Shown: piece after piece, positions 1 to 12,200 of the stretch
How the letters are laid out: the number at the start of each line of letters is the position of its first letter
How positions within the stretch are numbered: position 1 is the stretch's first letter
Assembly (NCBI GenBank): GCA_903813345.2
Contig: CAIIXF020000010.1
Span: 11,340,349 to 11,404,348 of the forward strand
Reading direction: 5' to 3'
Length of the DNA stretch: 64,000 nucleotides
Source of the DNA: Owenia fusiformis
Taxonomy: Eukaryota > Annelida > Polychaeta > Sabellida > Oweniidae
Notes under the pieces: model-generated
What the model saw: only the letters and a program-made list of their open reading frames with translations
The model's database searches: none
Told to the model about the DNA's origin: nothing
Translations under genes and position numbers: made by a program

Positions 1-3000
1 CAATTAAATGTGTTTGGATTAACAGGTGTTCAGATTTTTTCAACATGTAGGTCAATGAGTAAATTTGGGACTGAAAAAAGCGTTCAAATTGAGAGATTTT
101 CATATAAGAGAGGGGTTCAGAAATAAGTTTCACTGTAAATGCATCTTGGGAAGTCTTTATACTTGAGGGAGTCATGCTAATTCCTAAAACAAAGATGTCA
201 AAACATGGAACATTCGGGTCTAAAAGTCCACGCACTTGAATCTGTTCATTTGAGAGAGAAATATGTAAATCCATATACAGGTATGTTATTGCCTAGAGGA
301 TGATCTTCATCCGTTATTGCGAATCTGTTATATTGAAATCTATTAATAAATCCTCATTGATCATTTTGATCTCTATGGACTTGCAGCTCTTGCAGTGTGG
401 CCTTAATCTAGAAGATGATCTCCCTGTATAGCTTCCTGTCAATGTTATTCTAAATGATGAATATTTCTTATTTTCTCATTCAATCAATGCATCTCTTTTC
501 ATCGCTCTAGATATTACCTTGGTTCATTATAAATAGGCTAATATGCCGTGGTGATAAGTAGAGGAACCTGCTCCTCATAGCGATAATAAAAAATCAATTT
601 CGCTATTTGCCACCCACTTGTTGTTGTATTGATAACGTCTCTGTAAATTTCAGAACATAGAAATTTCTATAAGGCTCATTTCAGCAAGGTATGGTTCAGG
701 TAATAGCTGTTTTCAAATAATGCCACATTTTCAGATATTTCAGATTACCTCCAGGGCTCTCGCCAGGCTTTTAGACTGTGGCGCAGCACCACACTCTATT
801 TAGCTCCCTCCACACCCTATTGGCAAATCATGACTGTTTCCACAGTCTAAACTTGACTGAATATACAATAATAGCATGTAAAAAGGATAAAACATAACAT
901 AAATATGATTTATCCCGATTGAACGGTTATTCTGAAGATGTTAGCACTACACCCTAAATATTTCCTGGGGAGAGTCCTGACCTCATATCATAGAACTACG
1001 GGCAAAGCAAAAAGGATGATACTCCCATTTCCAACAAAATATTTAATAATAATAGTGTGCAGTAACGAATGGATATTAATAATGTAGCAATTTCCTTTTG
1101 ATTTTATGATAAAATGGGCTAGAAAGGTTATAGCAACTTTGGTAAATTATTTACAGCTAATATGATGACATCAAGGTAAAAAAGCAATCAAAAAAGGTGT
1201 TTTTAGTGTTTACTGGATCATGTGCTCACATTTGTAATTTTGACCCAAATTTTCAGTACTGTCACAGGGGTTTGACTAGAATTTCTCACAACAGGCTAAA
1301 TAAATGAAAACAACAGGCAAAACTAATGGAAATCATAAAGTTAACATGGAAAAGTTGAAAAGTCCCTCAAAAGAGCAGGCGATTTTGTGAAAACAATCAG
1401 TGAAAATCACTTGTTGCTTGCTGCTGAAGCCCCTGTGTCACACGCAAAGGATTTCAAAGAAAATGAGAAATTTTTTTTTCCGACCGATCAATTTTTGTGG
1501 GTAGATTTACTACAAAAAAAAATCGAGCACTGCTTGAAAATCTTTTAACATAATCAGAAAGCTAAAAGTCTTTCCAAGCGAATACACACTAAATCAAGCA
1601 TGAAATCCTTTATGTATTCCTCAGATTAATTTTTTAAAAGCTACATCAAACTTACATCATAGTTTTCGCTTCATCAGTTAATAGTGACACCATACATCTA
1701 AAGTGTGTGACGGTATATTTTGTCACTGTACATTGTCGATGGTTAGGCGTGTGTCACCTCATTTGATATATTCTGCATAATTCAATGTTATACCAACAAT
1801 CCACATTGTTAGTGACTAAAAATTTCAAAACATGTGTGATGGAATGATATATGAGTATAGGTTTATAAGTTAAACTTTATATTTGCTTTGAAGTATAGTT
1901 TAGTATCATTGTGCAATGCATAGCATTATCACACCGGAATAGCCTGACAACGGTAAAGTCATGATAAAACCCCATGAAATGAGAACCAAGTGATTAAACA
2001 GTTGAAGCGACATTTATGCCATTTGTAATATGGTATCTGACCTCACCGTTGTCAGGCTATTCCGGTGTGATTACGTTGTGGATGAACTGCATTGAACAAA
2101 TCATATCAACAATGTCAATGTTTATTATTAATCAGATAGCATCATAGCTGTTATGTTGCTTTTGCATGTAACTTGTAGTCTATTGTTATTTCATGATTTA
2201 TTATCCTTTTAAACCAACCAATCATTGTTAATTTTTGTTAACACATCCTGAAGTTGAACATATTGATGGCAAATATCTGGTTTCACTATACATTTACTTG
2301 TGTTGCATTTGACGAGTCTTCATATTATCCTTCTTATATGTATTAATAAATGGTGTAAAATCCGCTTTGATCCACTTTGAAAGTGAGATAACTCAGCTCT
2401 ACCCTGTCTGGTTTTGAAAACAAAAACATCTTTATTTTGTGTAAATTTTTCTCAATTAAAAATGATTTATGTCATCTAACAAGCAATGTTGCATGTACAT
2501 TCTGTGTATTCAAGTGAAAATTGCAAGAAACAAAAAATGAGAGCATCTGGTAAGAAACTTTCTGATCAGGCCTCGTATATGCCATCTTAATTCACATGGC
2601 TCCTGTCTGAAATCAGTGAAGACCAAGCATACGAACGAAGATGTATATACATGTAATATGCAACAGGGGTACTACTGCAGGCCATATTCTAGGTTCCATA
2701 TTAATTTGATAAGTTTCAAAGAACTTCATTTGTTATGAATGTGTGTCAAAAAGTTTTCCTCAAATAAAATATGCGCTATGATTTTTAGAAAATAAACATG
2801 ACAAGGAATGATACGAGTCAAAAATATGAGACAATTTTTTGTTTTAAGGTTGCTTGCTTTACTCCCTTTACCCATGCAACCAAGTTCTATAAACATATCC
2901 CCCATTGGCTAAGCATTGGTACTGCTGAGTAAACTCACAATATCATGAGGTCTTATTAGTATACCCCTGGGCCTGAAATGAAAACGAGGCACATGAAAAG

Positions 3001-3215
3001 TCACTGAATTACTATGTACTCCCAGTGCAACACTTTAAATTTGCTGCACCATTATTTCGCAAGAATGCCTCCCCGGGTTATCAGCGGCACTTAAGTATTC
3101 CCGAGTGCCTTCTCCCTTTAAAATGAAATTAGGAGCATGTAAAATTAACGTGTTATACTGTGCGCATCACAGTACATGTATCACTTATGCTTACAAAGAA
3201 TATTTTTATTTCCAG
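1..3215. other. PAM intron or upstream sequence, no gene seen
   Basis: AT-rich, no ORF of note. It should contain part of the intron leading to the exon at 3216; the preceding phase-0 exon was not found and is presumably outside the window. One short inverted-repeat element lies at 1929-2070. Confidence 0.6.
1929..2070. mobile_element. Harbinger-type MITE with TTA duplication
   Basis: A 142-bp unit bounded by perfect inverted repeats (TCACACCGGAATAGCCTGAC... and its complement, 26-27 bp), flanked on both sides by TTA (1926-1928 and 2071-2073). A 3-bp TTA/TWA duplication is typical of PIF/Harbinger elements. It has no coding capacity. Confidence 0.75.
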
Positions 3216-3273
3216 GATGATTATTATGTATGTACAAGTGTTCCTGTGCCATACACTGATGAGGAATATGTAG
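3216..3273 (+). CDS. PAM: PAM exon, PHM1 N-terminal strand (first exon in window)
   Basis: Follows a TTTCCAG acceptor and precedes a GTAGGT donor. Encodes [19 protein letters not shown], equivalent to the DTYFCMSMRLP strand of vertebrate PHM. It is 58 nt, the same length as the matching PHM2 exon. It begins in phase 0, so an upstream exon ending in a whole codon is required. Confidence 0.88.
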
Positions 3274-6200
3274 GTAGGTAGATTTCGTATTAGTTTAACA
3301 AGCATGTCATCTCCAGTTAATTCTTTTTATGTGTCCTGTCTTCTGACAGACCAATATATTCGTATTTTATTAGTATGGCACAATCAATAACATTTTCATT
3401 TCTCATCAAAACATCCATAAAAGTCTACGAAAGCCACGCTTCAGTTCTTATCAGTGTAATATTTGTAGAATTATCAGTAATTCTAATCTATATAGAGGCT
3501 GGCTATTTTTAGCCAATGTGGATTCATAGAATATAAATTTTAGACTCTTCTGAGTCTTTGATCTGAGCATATAATAAGTCACTCAGCAGATGTGGCCAAA
3601 TGAGGTTATGTTGCAAAATGTGATGGCAATATTAGGAGAAATATAATGTCAGATGCAATTTTTTTTAAACAATGCCAATGTTTCCCTAATACTATCCCAC
3701 CCTATGCAGACAGAGCCTGTGGGAAATATTGGGTGCGGAGCAAATGAGCGGAGGGTGCGGAGCTAACGGTCATTTTTTAATTTAAATTTGGGATATTTCT
3801 GAAACTAAGCCGTTTTGGGACTTCAAATATACCAAGATATGTGTATTTGACACCAAATATCAATACAATTGTGAAAATAGTAGCGCAATTCATTCTATAG
3901 CGATGCAGTGTGCCTTAAACCTTTCCCAGACCTATATATTTTGAAATTATCCTTTTAATACTGAGTCCCCAGCATTCATAAAAAATGGTGTTCAAGGTAC
4001 ACTATCTATACAACAGGAGGAGCTCCATAAACGTACCTCCGCACCCAATATTTAGAGGGGGCTCAGCGTTTTATTTAGTGTTACCAAAAAGTGTGTCCAA
4101 TGGACCCCACGGTAAAAAAAAATGGAGTCCAAACCAAAAAAAGTGGGTCCGAAAAATTAAAGGCCTGAAACTAATTAAAAATGAAAAAATTGGATAAAGC
4201 AAATTCAAGTACTCGTTTTTTTCTAAAGTAACACAAATGTAAGGCATTTTTGTCTTTTTTACCATGTAGTCTTATGGAGTGATTTTATATTTACTAAACT
4301 TACAACTACATAAACATATTTATTGTAACATTTCATAATGTTCATTATCATCATTGTCAATACATGAAGGATGTAATGATAATTCAATTTTTCCTCTTTT
4401 TATCTAAATCTGTTCAAATAATACCATACCTGCCAACCTACCGTATTTTTACGGGAATCTACCGTAAATTTTTCGTTTTTCCGTAAAAAAATGACAAACT
4501 ACCGTAAAAAAATACAATTTTTCCCCGTAAAAACGCCCGTAAAAAAATCTACCGTATTTTTTTCGTAATCTACCGTAAATTTTCTTTTTAAAAAACTCGT
4601 TTATTCCATTAGAACGGCCGTAAAATCTACCGTAAATTTTTAAAAATCTACCGTAAATTTTCGAAAATCTACCGTATTTCTGCTAAAATCAACAGTACCG
4701 TAAAATTTCCCGTTATTGTTGGGAAATGCTGGAAAATTGAAGTCTTCCTGTACTGTCCCTGTAATATTCCTTCACCAACCCGAATATAAATAGGTATCGG
4801 CAGGTCATGCTCATAACAGATTATTTTTGAAAGACAATTGATCTGTACGTATTTTCTATTTGTGCCAGACAAACACATTGATATCATTAGAGACTTGCGA
4901 GTGAACAAATCAATGTTTAATACCATATGATTCCAATGTTATATGAACATTATGTCTGTCCTTTCAATTCGTTAAAGTGATAGATCATCTAAGATGGTGA
5001 GTAAAAACGTGTAAAATCCATATTTTGTACTTCAGTAAATGTTTCATTCATGGTATTTCCAAACATCCTGATATCTAAAAAAACTGGTTAGAAGGTGACT
5101 AAAAGTGGAGATATGAATATTATGTTCGTATTTGAATCAATCTAGATTTATTGTAAAAGAGTTGTATTCATATACAATGTACTTGTATAAATGTACTTGT
5201 ACATTTTGCTGAAACATTAAAATCCAAAGTTGCTGTCAGTCCTTTGTAGGCATGGTAAATGAAGAATAAAAAGTGTTGAGTCTCTATTTATTCTTGAAAA
5301 TAGTATCTATTTTTTCTTGAAAATAATAGTTTCGTATAATTCTCAGGTGGTAGTTCTGCTTTACAAACTGTAATTATCAAAAGCACTCTTGCAGTAAAAT
5401 ATGTATTCACAATAACAACAACAATATGACCACGTAAACATTGTATTAATATAGAAAACCGCATTGTATAAAGGTTTAACTACCACATTTTTCAAAATCT
5501 ACCGAAAAATACCGCATTTTGGCAAATCTTCCGCAAAAGTACCAGTTTTTCAAAAAATTACCGTAAAAACTACTGCAATTTTCAAAATCTACCGTAAAAC
5601 TACCGCATTTTTTCAAAATCGTCCGCAAAAGTACCGTTTTTTTCAAAAAATTACCGTAAAAACTACCGCAATTTTCAAAATCTACCGCAAAACTACCGGT
5701 TTTTCAAAAAACTACCGTAAAAACTACCGCTTTTTTCAAAATCTACCGTAAAACTACCGCATTTTTCAGAATCTTTCGCAAAACTACCGTAAAAACTACC
5801 GCATTTTTTAAAATCTACCGTAAAACTACCGCATTTTTTCTAAATCTTCCGCAAAACTACCGCTTATTTCAAATTTCTACCGCAAAATTACACTCTTTTC
5901 AAAAATCTACCCCAAACCTCTGAAACTACAGTATTTTTTAAAAATCTACCGCAAAAACTACCGTATTTTTTAAATCTATCGCAAAAACTACCATTTATTA
6001 AAAAATCTACCGCAAAAACTACCTTCTTTTTCTAAAATCTACCGCAAAAACTACCGCAATTTTGTCGAAATTACCGCAAACACTACCGTATTTTGAAAAA
6101 TTCTACCGCAAAAATACAGCAATTTTAAAAAAATCTACCGCAAAATTTTGGTCTTAGGTTGGCAGGTATGAATACACATACATGTACTGTAGGTACATAC

Positions 6201-9200
6201 TAGCTCAGACAATTTTGTAATTTAGACCCTCTCTGGTGCATTCTGGCATATCTCGGCACAAAATTTCCAATAATAATATTTATAATACATAATTGATTAT
6301 AATTAATTTTTTTCTTAATTACTTTGTTTTTCAATGTTGCCCCTTGTTCCTCCTCACTCTGATGTAAATTAATAAACTCAATATTCCTTTCTGACACATT
6401 ATCAATCTCAATGAAATATAAAGATCAACATTCAATAGTTTGATATGTATTTTTGACTTGTATAATTTTATTTGTTTTCAAATGTTGCCCTTTGTGCTTT
6501 CTCACTATGATGTAAGATAATGCCAAAAAGATCAATTGTATTAATTAAACAGTTTGTTGTCAAGTTTATGTGTAGGCTAATTGTTAATAATAGTATCCAT
6601 TGAAAGATGGCAGGACAGTGATAAACACTGGCATGTAGCGATTATAGCGGTCCTGTCTTGGCTTATTGAATTGTTACGAAGTTACGTATGCGGTGCGGAA
6701 GTTAGAGAGCAAATGACCATCATTTCAATGTAATAGTTTATGCAGGAAAATTGAGATTAGGCCATTGGAGTATTTGTTTCATGCATTTGTAAAACGTTAC
6801 CCACTCATAGGTCATACTTATCGTTAAACCAATAACTCAAATATATGCCCTTGTACACCGATCACCTGTTGAAATTAATACAGGCCGATTTCAACAAATG
6901 TAAACGGCGATATATTTAAAATCGTATTCAAGCATGACCACGTCCCAACTTCTTTACAACTAAGCTATGACTCCAGTCTATTCAGTGTTGCGTATCGAAC
7001 CTTGTTTATTATAAAAATAGTGCAACAACAAGCAGAATTCACACATTTACCTTATACTCATTCTCAACTGAAGACATTGAATTTATCTCTTAGGTTTTAC
7101 ATTATAAATATCTTAACATGCAGAATACGAAAATAGAGGCTTAGGCCCAACTTTGTATGAATTTTATGAGAATAATCTGATTTTAGAGAAATGAAAAGAA
7201 AAATGTCCACACACTACACAAAATATTTATGGTTCCCCGGGAATACGTATATATGCTGCTTGTATATTAGAATCGTATTCCAGTTACAGAAAGAAGTACA
7301 TATCATGCTAAACTATATACAACAGTTATGCACTTGGAGGTTTTGGATACAGGGAATATCCCGAGGGATATATAATATGTCTTCCCTTGGTCCCTTCGGT
7401 CCCTCGGGAAGATGTATTGTATATCCCTCGGGATATTCCCTGTATCCAAAACCTCCAATTGCATAACCCCTATATATTGGCCAAGGGATAATCCCAATAT
7501 CCTGACTATAGGATAATATGTTTATCCCATACCAATCTTGGTCATCTGGTTCACATTGTTAAATCGTGGAAATATTTTAGAATATTCATGTCCAGTTTTG
7601 TTTTCTTGGCCGTGGGCGGATTTTCATGTTCTCTCAAATAATCCCATATTCATTTTCTCGAATTTTTTATTGATAAAGTGGATGCCCTTTCCCTTTTTTT
7701 AATTATCAAACAGACCCTGATTGTCTGTGTTTTCTCCATTGCCGTTTACAGTCATTCCGCGAACGTTACAAATTATGAACAAATATGCAAGCGGCGATTA
7801 TGACGTAGCGGGCAGATATACTACATCTGCCCGCTTGGAGCGGGACGTAAAGCTTTATCCAATGGTTGCAAGGAGGATATAGATCGAATATCACATGATG
7901 ATATATTTGATATGTGGATCAAGATATCATATTTTATCAAACAATTTACAAACCATCGAATATCACTTTTAAACTATCGAATCACGTTTGAATCACGTTG
8001 ACATCATTGCAAAATTAGGCTAAATATGCTGAGTCAAGACGTTAATTAGCCCAAGAAAGTTCATGGGTAACTTGAGAACTACAAAATACAACCAAATACT
8101 TTTCGAACGTACAATAGCAATATTTCTCACCCAACGTCTTCATAGTTTTAGGAACGTATTTTAAACGCATGATAGCCAAATATATCAAGATACTATATCT
8201 GCCTAAATGAAGTTATCTAGTGTTGACAAAGTTTTGAAATATATTTTATCCAGATCCATCAGAAATTAACTTAGCCAATACATTTGTTCATAAGAATTCT
8301 TTAACCTCGTTCCCAATACGTCCTCAGACAGACAAGAAATTGAAGTCACACCCGTTTGTTTGCGTGGCATATTTATACGTATACGCACTTTCTCTGATTA
8401 TTGTCAAACAAATACATTTCAGGAGAAGAACATAAAAAACAAATGCCTGAAACGAATGCCGAAACATAAATCCCAAGTGATTAAGTTTAGAATGTTTTAT
8501 TCTTTTACGATTTGATAAGAGACTGAGACTAAGAAATTAAATGCGATGAAATATTTTGACAACCTAATTTGTATACTGTTTTATTCTTAAAGTTCTATGC
8601 GATACCTTATTTTATCTGTTTCAAAATGTTTCATTTTATTTTGCCTATATAAAAGAGATTGAAGAAGATAAGATAAACTGTTCCGTAATATATATTGTGT
8701 TTTAATAACCTTTTTTAGAATCACAATGTAAAATAAATCTCCCGTTCCTGCCATTCTGGTAACGCCATACAATGGATGCAATTCAAAGTGAGAGAGAGAG
8801 ATCTATGAATATCAGAATGCGTCCATGCCATTAATTTGGCCAAATACATGGCATGAAACTGACGTAAGCTTAAGTAAGCTACGCCCCCCCCCCTTTCTCT
8901 GGTAAATTATGACTTTATTTTTCGGAGTAATGGGTTTCGGACAACTGGGTTTCGGGGAATTGGGTTTCGGACAACTGGGTTTCGGACAACTGGGTTTCGG
9001 ACAACTGGGGTGTCAATATATACGAATCGAATGTATTCTCGTGTGCATTACAATATCCCCATTGAAACATTTTTGGCCTGCAATGGACGTATAATGAATT
9101 AGAATATGAGGCCGTGTTATCATTCTAATGTAAAGTCATGGTATTTACTGTAGTATTGGGTTGCAAGTTAATATCAGATTCAATGCAAATTAATCATCTA

Positions 9201-12200
9201 ATATCAGATGCGCGATCAGTCCAATAATCTAATTTCAGGTCATCAGTTCGATATCTAGCACTTGTTCTAACGACACGGTATTACTAGACTATCATATTAT
9301 AAATACACACACATATAAAACAATCAAACTGGTACACGATAGAAGTACGACTGCTCTTTCAATTGAGTATAAATGTTGATAAACTTACCCGGAAGCCAAG
9401 ACATACACGTTTAGACGATGCTATTTTCAGTTCAGTGTAAGAGTAAATGCCCGGATATCGAGGCTTTTTCGTGTAAAGTTTTAACCAAGCATCTAAAATC
9501 GGGTTATATTGCGTGTAGAATTTATCGATATCAGGGCCGCTACATGCCAGTGGATAAAGGTTTTTTGCTACTGACCCATTAATCTCAAAGCAATGATGTT
9601 TTGGTTTTAGAGGTCAATCAAAATGGTGGCCGAATTACAGTAAGATAATTATCTCAGTGTTTCTCTGAAACACTGCTGATTATCTGCCTATTATACTTAG
9701 ATTTTGTCTTCACAAGGTAGGCCAATTTATATTCTTTCATTTGTACTACTGATTGAGTGTTCTAAGAGGTAAGATTTTTGGAAATTGCTGTAAAAATAAA
9801 GTGCGTCCAAGGGACTCTGGAGTTTTTTATTTTTCCGTCCAACATTATTTTTTGGGGTCCATCTAATGTAAGGACGGCGTTAAATAAAACGTAGGGGCTC
9901 ATATCTGAAGAACATTTCCGAATTTTTATAAAATCACACAGATACTGCCTGGCTTCCAAGATGCAAAAATAATTTGCATGGGTAGTGTATCTTGAACACA
10001 ATTTTTATGTCACCACCAAAAGTGGTGACATATTGTTATGGTCTCCGTTTTTTGCGACGGCGGTTGGTGGTTGGCGGTTGGTGGTTGGAGGTTGGTGGTT
10101 GGAGGTTGGCGTCCGGCGTCTGTAACAATTTCTTACAACTTCCTATAACTTAACAAATACTGTTTAGACTGACTTCAATTTTTTTCTAAATCAACTACAT
10201 GTTCTCAGAAGTTCAAATCTGACTTTAGATTTGACATTTGACCTTCAATGACCTTCTCAAGGTCAAAAAGGTCTTTTTTCAACTTGCTTCACATTGACTA
10301 AATTCTTTTTCAAAATCATCTACATGTTCTCAGAAATTCAAATCTGACTTTAGATTTGACTTTAGATTTGACATTTGACCTTCAAATCTGACTTTAGATT
10401 TGACATTTGACCTTCAATGACCTTCTCAAGGTCAAAAAAGGTCAAAAAGGTCTGTTTTCAACTTGCTTCAAATTGACTACATTTTTTTTTCAAAATCATC
10501 TACGTGTTCTCAGAAATTCAAATCTGACTTAAGATTTGACATTTGACCTTCTCAAGGTCAAAAAAGGTCAAAAAGGTCTGTTTTCAACTTGCTTCAAATT
10601 GACTAAAATTTTTTTTCAAAATCATCTATGTGTTCTCAGAAATTCAAATCTGACTTTAGATTTGACTTTAGATTTGACATTTGACCTTCAAATCTGACTT
10701 TAGATTTGACATTTGACCTTCAATGACCTTCTCAAGGTCAAAAAAGGTCAAAAAGGTCTGTTTTCAACTTGCTTCAAATTGACTAAATTTTTTTTTCAAA
10801 ATCATCTACGTGTTCTCAGAAATTCAAATCTGACTTAAGATTTGACATTTGACCTTCTCAAGGTCAAAAAAGGTCAAAAAGGTCTGTTTTCAACTTGCTT
10901 CAAATTGACTAAAAAAAATTTTCAAAATCATCTACGTGTTCTCAGAAATTTAAATCTGACTTTAGATTTGACTTAAGATTTGACATTTGACCTTCAATGA
11001 CCTTCTCAAAGTCAAAAAAGGTCAAAAAGGTCTTTTTTCAACTTGCTTCAAATTGACTAAATTTTTTTTTCAAAATCATCTACATGTTCTCAGAAATTCA
11101 AATCTGACTTTAGATTTGACATTTGACCTTCAATGACCTTCTCAAAGTCAAAAAAGGTCAAAAAGGTCTTTTTTCAACTTGCTTCAAATTGACTAAATTT
11201 TTTTTTCAAAATCATCTACATGTTCTCAGAAATTCAAATCTGACTTTAGATTTGACATTTGACCTCCAATGACCTTCTCAATGTAAAAAAAGGTCAAAAA
11301 GGTATTTTTTCATCTTGCTTCAAATTGACTAAATTTTTTTTTCAAAATCATCTACATGTTCTCAGAAATTCAAATATGACTTTAGATTTGACATTTGACC
11401 TTCAATGACCTTCTCAAGGTCAAAAAAGGTCAAAAAGGTCTTTTTTCAACTTGCTTCAAATTGACTAAATTTTTTTTTCAAAATCATCTACATGTTCTCA
11501 GAAATTCAAATCTGACTTTAGATTTGACATTTGACCTTCAATGACCTTCTCAATGTAAAAAAAGGTCAAAAAGGTATTTTTTCATCTTGCTTCAAATTGA
11601 CTAAATTTTTTTTTCAAAATCATCTACATGTTCTCAGAAATTCAAATCTGACTTTAGATTTGACTTTAGATTTGACATTTGACCTTCAAATCTGACTTTA
11701 GATTTGACATTTGACCTTTAATGACCTTCTCAAGGTCAAAAAAGGTCAAAAAGGTCTGTTTTCAACTTGCTTCAAATTGACCAAATTTTTTTTTTCAAAA
11801 TCATCTACATCTTTTCAGAAGTTCAAATTTGACTTTACAAGTTCTCAGAAGTTCAAATCTGACTTTAGATTTGACCTTCTCAAGGTCAAAAGGTATTTTC
11901 CAACTTGCTTTAAATTGACCAAATTGTTTTAGGTGGTGACATTTTGTCATGTTAATGCCTTGTTTATGAATGCTGGGGACGCAGTATTAAAAGGATAGTC
12001 TCAAAATATATAGGTCTGGGAAATGTTTAAGGCATACTGCGTCGCTATAAAATGAATTGCACTACTATTTTCACAATTTTATTGATATTTGGTGTCAAAT
12101 ACACATATCTTGGTATATTTGAAGTCCCAAAACGGCTTAGTTTCAGAAATATCCCAATTTTAAATTCAAAAATGACCGTTAGCTCCGCACCATCCGCTCA

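Noticed and set aside
1-3215. Possible signal-peptide or first PHM exon upstream of 3216
   Set aside because: No phase-0 exon encoding an LDI-MPG type strand and no signal peptide were found; it probably lies outside the window.
5464-5751. 95-codon frame rich in [11 protein letters not shown] repeats
   Set aside because: A translation of the CTACCGTAAAA array, not a gene.
8881-9094. 61-codon frame with FGQLG repeats
   Set aside because: A translation of the GGGTTTCGGACAACT minisatellite.
11711-11932. 73-codon frame with SSQKFKSDF repeats
   Set aside because: It lies within the GTCACC element's tandem array.
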